DNA of 64,000 nucleotides from Trichoplax sp. H2 (taxonomy: Eukaryota; Placozoa; Uniplacotomia; Trichoplacea): the NCBI GenBank assembly GCA_003344405.1, contig NOWV01000049.1, positions 124,001 through 188,000 on the forward strand. Direction: 5' to 3'. Each line of letters starts with the position of its first letter. The stretch's first letter is position 1. Below, piece by piece: positions 58,696 to 64,000 of the stretch. The notes beneath the pieces are model-generated. The model was not told the origin of the DNA. It ran no database searches and saw nothing but the letters and a program-made list of their open reading frames with translations. The translations under genes and the position numbers were made by a program.

Positions 58696-61600
58696 CTATT
58701 TGTCGTTATTTTCATCTGATAGTTGCGGTTGGCTTAATATTTCCTTCGCTGATTCACATAAAAGTCGTAGGAACTGTTGCAATTCATCAGGGCGAAATGT
58801 CTGCAATGATGTCAAGAAATTCTTTAGCTTATTGTAATGAATATGATTTTCACTTACTATAAAGAGTAAACCAATTCTTTATACCTCGTATAATTTATAT
58901 TGTTCAGATGCTATGACAACCGCCAATCGTAGGCTCTATAAATTATACGATAATCATATTAATACTAACAAGTGGATAATAAAAACATGAATGGTAAAAC
59001 ACTGTTGCATCATAAACACCATAATAACTCAAATAACGTTCGTATCTATACTGGGTTCGATACATACTTGATCATACTGTTGAGTAGCTTGTAGTACCGT
59101 TTGTAACAAAAAACAGATCAAAGGTAAGCAAAGCTGGCGTAAAACTTCCAATTGATGTTTTCTAGATTCATCTACGACAGCATCCTATAGTATATATCAT
59201 AGACACAATGTATTAACAAGAAGAAATAAAGGAATTAGAGTCTCACTAAAGCTAGACTATCCGCAGGGTACGTACTGTTCGAGCATCAACCATCCAGCCG
59301 CCATCGACGAAGAGAAGCACATTGTATAATTTTTCAATGGCATCCTATATAATCGGTCGTAAACTACATATTTACCCGCTAATACTAATATTGTACCAAT
59401 AAACATAAAGTCCAATACCTTGGAATATATTTCAATATTCCTTTCCCAACGTTCCAATTCCAACTAGAATCACAAACAGTGTAATACAAAAAAATGGGAT
59501 CTTATCTTTCATTTAGCTATATGATTTTACAAAATTAGATAATACAAACCCGATATGCTTTTGTCTTTTCTTCATAAGCAATTTTAGCGATGCTTTGCTG
59601 TCTACTAATTTGAGTAACATGAGGCTCCTCCTGCATTACAATGAACATGAAAAAATCTTTCAAAATAAGATGCTAATATCTGATGAATCGATCCACTAAT
59701 TTATACCGGTTTTCCGTGATAATACTGTTGAAACCATTCGGTGAAAGCTTCATGAGCATCCTTAAAATTAAAAAAATTCGAATCAACAAATGCCAGTTTC
59801 TACCTGATGGGCGTGCTATGAAGGTTAGCTACAATATTCAGAATAGGTTCTAGAAACTATACCAAATATGCTTGAATGCATAAAAATTCACGGATAGCAT
59901 TATCGTCATCCGCAGGTAGATTGGATTCACCAGCCTATGCGAATGGATCATACAATTTTCAAGATAGCACCAATAACATTTGCTGACATCAATTAAGGAT
60001 TACAAGTTTTAACACAAACCCTCGTCTGCCACTGCTTGTAGACGAGATCTATAGAACCAGAAGGCACTTTTGTGTAAACTTCTCTAGCTGCAGAGTGTTT
60101 TCTACATGCTATAAGTCATAATAAGAATCTATAACAACTAATTTAACTCCATAACTGACAATTAATTAAATATTTATACCAATAAAGTATCTCATCACGG
60201 CATTAGCATGTTTAATTGCTTCTATTCGCTGCGAGGGATTGAATATCATCCATTCAATAGCATCAATTTTCTCTCTATCAGTATCTGATATATCGCCACT
60301 AATAATCTTGGTAATATCAATATTTCTTGACACATCACTCTATATATGAAAAGAAAGTAAATCTATCATAAAGACGGAAGCCAAGGTAAAAGTCAATCTT
60401 TGATATCAATTAATTTAATTTTACACGTAAGATTAAAAATAAGTAAATAGTAAGTATTACTTACCCGTCTAAATTGATGAACACTAACAACGACAGCTTT
60501 CGTAATGGCATCAGTGTTAAGACCTGACAAAAATTACGGTAAACTCCAAAATGAACACATTTAAATTATACAAATAGTACTTTAAAACATTGCGAATTTT
60601 CATACCAGCTTGCTCTCCAAGCAGCAAACACCTTTGTCGTTCAGATTTGTCATGGATGCCTAAGAATCAACAACGAATAGACTTCACTCAGACTTTGTGC
60701 ACTCGAAATGTCAATACATCCATACAATTTGCTAACCTTCTAAGAATTTGGCGTATACTGCTATTTGTGATTGAGACGGTAACGCAGCAGTATATGTAGC
60801 AACCTTACAATTACAAGAGAATTGTGTTACACGCTTATGCGGCAAGCATAACAGGGACATTTGTATTTGTAATTATTATCAAGTCATACTAGTTCGATTT
60901 TCTCAGCTTTGATTAGACCCTATATATATATGAACAAAAAGTTCCGCATCATTATTAATTTTAAGATACACCACGATCCGCGCATATTGTAAGAATATAA
61001 ATGTCGTAATTATATATTTACTGATAAGCAGGCTTACCTGAACGTAGAGTTCAATAACATTATCACAAACTTCGTCATTTAAATTTAAGCCGATACCTCT
61101 TAAGAACAAAGCAAGATGGGTCTACAATTGTAGATATAATACACCATCATTACGATTATTTCTATCCATTTCTGGAGAGAAAAACAACGGTTATTTAATA
61201 AATACAAACAAGAAATCTAAGGACATCGGACGATCTTTCATTTGAACCAATCCAGGATATTGACTTTGCCAGAAAATCTGTTAACAGAATTTAAATAACG
61301 TTTAGGTTTTTGAAGCTAATCCTTGTTGAAATCTCTTTATCCATCCTTACCATTTACATCATCTAGAATGACATGTTTTTGAGCGGTTTGGTAGTAGCAA
61401 CTTGCGTGATGTCGAACGCTCTATAAGAATATTTTTTACAAATTATGTATATTAACATAAGTATTAACAAACAACATAAACATTACAAAAGATGGTAATA
61501 CCTCGTTGGAATTATTATCTAGAGCATCAAATATTTTCTCTGGATTTAAACTACAGTTGATTAAATAAATACATAAATTAATATAATTTAGTACAAATCT

Positions 61601-64000
61601 AATTACGGAAGAGTATCTAATTACTTACTCTGCAGTAAGGCCGACCGGAAGTGGTACTAGGGTACGAAAGAGACGAGGGTAACTGCGAATTTCCTAAGAA
61701 GGAATGGACGTACAACCAATACAGAATTAGTGCATATCCCTTGAATCCAAATTTTGATTAGTTCTACCAACCTGTTCTACCCTTTCATCGATAAAGCACT
61801 TATAGTATGCCCATAAATAATCATCCCAAGATTCGCAAACTGGTATCACCTATCCGAACGATATACCGGAATGGTTATCATCATACATCATATGCAAAAT
61901 TAAATTATGGCTAAAAAGTAAACCTTTTCCAAGTTCCCACTCAGGCAACCATAGAGCGCCCTCTCATAACGATTAAATTTCGCCTAAAATATAATAATAC
62001 TTATATGTAAGAAGTTGTGTTCCTACATATCGTCGCTTATGTAAATTAATGTAAACCAATGCCGTGGTAAGGCACCTGCTCCGAAAGTTGCCAACAGGAA
62101 CTTTTCCAGATATCACGATTGGGGTTACCCTTTACTTCGTATAATGTTCCATCCTGTGGGACTTTCATTGTAAGATAAAAAATGAAAGAAACATTAGCAA
62201 ATGACTGACCTGTATACATATTGAGTCTCAAAGAGTCTAAATAGCATTAAGTTACGATCATCACAAATAGGTTCTTACCACTTTCTAAATTTTCATCGTG
62301 CCACATTTTCCATCCTTCCAAAGTAGCAGCCCTCCATGCTTGACCGCATCTTATACATACTTCTTGAGCCTATTACCATGTCAAGTACAATAAACGTTAT
62401 TTCGCTAATGATAACTGTTACTAAGGATTTACAAATTGTCCATATAAAATTAATATATTAAAGCTCCTAATATCCTCAATTTCAACCTTGGTAACTTGTC
62501 CTGCTCTAACGAGTCTAAAAATATGCTTCAGTAGTCTAGCATCATCCTCCTGTAATTTTGTAGCATTATTAGTATTAACATCAACATTTCCTTAGCACTT
62601 TATATAACTGTCTCACCTCATCGAGGTCCATCAAAGGAAGCCCACTTCTTATAGGTGCGTCAGGATCCTTGGAATACCATCAAATACAAGAGAGTAGTCG
62701 TATTGTAAGTGTTAATTTTAACCTTATTATTAGCGGTCATAGGCAATATACTTCATACCATTTCCTTGACAACTGTGGGAGAGCCAAGCTTAGGGAAGAG
62801 CATATCATGCAGAGTATTTTCCCTAGTGCAAGATTATTATATTATTATTATGGATTTTACTCCATGGATACTAGTTGTTATACAAATGTAAATGGTAATT
62901 TTTATGTAGATAATATCACAGTTGAAACCTACCAACACACTTGACGGGAAAAGTACTCCACTTTCTCATGAAAATTGACCAATTCATCGCCAGCATTATT
63001 CTCCAGCCAATCAATAACCAACTGTATTCGATAGTATAAATTAGAACGATAGGATAAGTTGTAAGGTTGAAACTTAAACGCAACAGTTACTAGACTCTAA
63101 CCTGTGCTTGTCGTATTTCACCATCTTTATCGTACAGGTTATCAACAATTTTTTTATCGGACTGATTTTTTATCTAGATTGTAGCAGAAGTATACACGAT
63201 CTATTAATAACCTAAGCGGCACAAATAGAACTATCAAAAATCTACTTACCAAATCTAGTAATGAATTTTCTAAATCCATACGTTCTTCAGACGATAACAA
63301 CCTGTCCCTGTTGTAACAATTCAAATTCTTACTTCATATTACCGTTCGACTATGATACAAGCGCTAAACAATAATAAAATCTTAACTTACTTATATATTG
63401 AATGTATTAAACGCCACGTATACTTTTCTGACTTTAATTCAGTTATCTTTTCTTGTAAAATTTGAGATCTAATAGACCATGCAACAAGTCAATTAACATT
63501 TGTTTATTGGATCTTTTATAGTGATAGTTTGGAAAGCATAACATAGTATCGTTTCATACCTGCGTTGTCCAGGTACTAATTTCTTGACTGCACTTTCCAA
63601 CATAAGTAGATGTTCATGACAAATCTGTGTTAAGGTTAAATTAAATAATTTATTAAGCTAGGTGGCGTAGAACGATTTGCTCTTGTATTTATCATTATCA
63701 ATTGTAAATCGCAGAGGTATTGATTAACATTTTGACCTTTTCATACTCCTTAACAGCTTCGAGAGGGTCTAACGTTCTAGTACTTGCAGTGTATATTTTA
63801 AAGAAATCTTCAATCAGCCCCGAAAAATCTAGGTAACGCAAGTTGAAGAGTTAAAAATTGTAAAACTATTTGGATAAGAATTTCCTATTAGACAATACGG
63901 TAGTACATTCATCTATTCTTTAAACACTACTAGGTAGTAACCTGTCTCAATCTGATCAACATAATCTGTCACTGCCCTGTCATCCTTTCTTGAATTAATA
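58696..64000 (-). CDS. NUP107: Nuclear pore scaffold protein Nup107 (partial, N-terminus beyond the window)
   Basis: Many short minus-strand exons, separated by small GT/AG introns, carry Nup107 motifs in order from N- to C-terminal. They include [18 protein letters not shown] (about 62660-62605), [19 protein letters not shown] (62360-62285), [19 protein letters not shown] (62150-62080), [18 protein letters not shown] (61985-61925), [19 protein letters not shown] (61845-61780), [13 protein letters not shown] (about 59930-59885) and [13 protein letters not shown] (59320-59257). [15 protein letters not shown] (59140-59075) and [13 protein letters not shown] before the stop at 58696 complete the C-terminus. 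Nup107 is an alpha-helical member of the Nup107-160 (Y) complex that builds the nuclear pore and works at kinetochores. Its C-terminal half, which contacts Nup133 in other species, is fully here. Coding continues to the right edge (IDDYVTD-like helices near 63950 are less conserved). Exact splice sites were not all traced. Confidence 0.93.

Overview
The window looks like nuclear DNA of a small, AT-rich animal genome, most likely a placozoan (Trichoplax or a relative). The genes are animal-type and split by short introns with good GT/AG sites. Three families are recognisable by sequence: UBTD1/2, the SLK/STK10 kinases and Nup107. A cluster of almost intronless rhodopsin-class receptors has the look of placozoan receptor expansions. 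Species assignment is inference; no database search was possible.

Layout. 1-2404: non-coding DNA with a 20-N assembly gap flanked by two near-identical copies of one sequence, probably two haplotypes left side by side. 2405-6823 (-): ten exons of a PLP-dependent alpha-oxoamine synthase closest to glycine C-acetyltransferase (GCAT/KBL); its first exon was not found. 6824-21169: about 14 kb with no convincing gene. 21170-38085 (+): three class A GPCR genes and one decayed copy, all in the same orientation; three of them share FRY in place of DRY and an opsin-like GW(S)RY motif in extracellular loop 2, but have no retinal-binding lysine. 38086-42682: gene-poor, ending in a five-copy array of about 245 bp and a two-copy array of about 485 bp that lies directly upstream of the UBTD gene and carries a full CRE (TGACGTCA) in each copy. 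42683-46762 (+): a complete three-exon UBTD1/2 gene. 48506-57135 (-): an SLK/STK10-family Ste20 kinase, with nine kinase exons resolved to the base. 57136-58695: kinase upstream region with a pentanucleotide microsatellite and a perfect 20-bp palindrome. 58696-64000 (-): Nup107, running off the right edge and so lacking its N-terminus.

The conserved genes do unrelated housekeeping work: amino-acid metabolism, ubiquitin pathway, cortical/cytoskeletal kinase signalling and nuclear pore scaffold. They are not an operon-like unit. The receptors form a tandem family that grows by local duplication and loses copies by decay. No rRNA, tRNA, CRISPR array or intact autonomous transposon was recognised.
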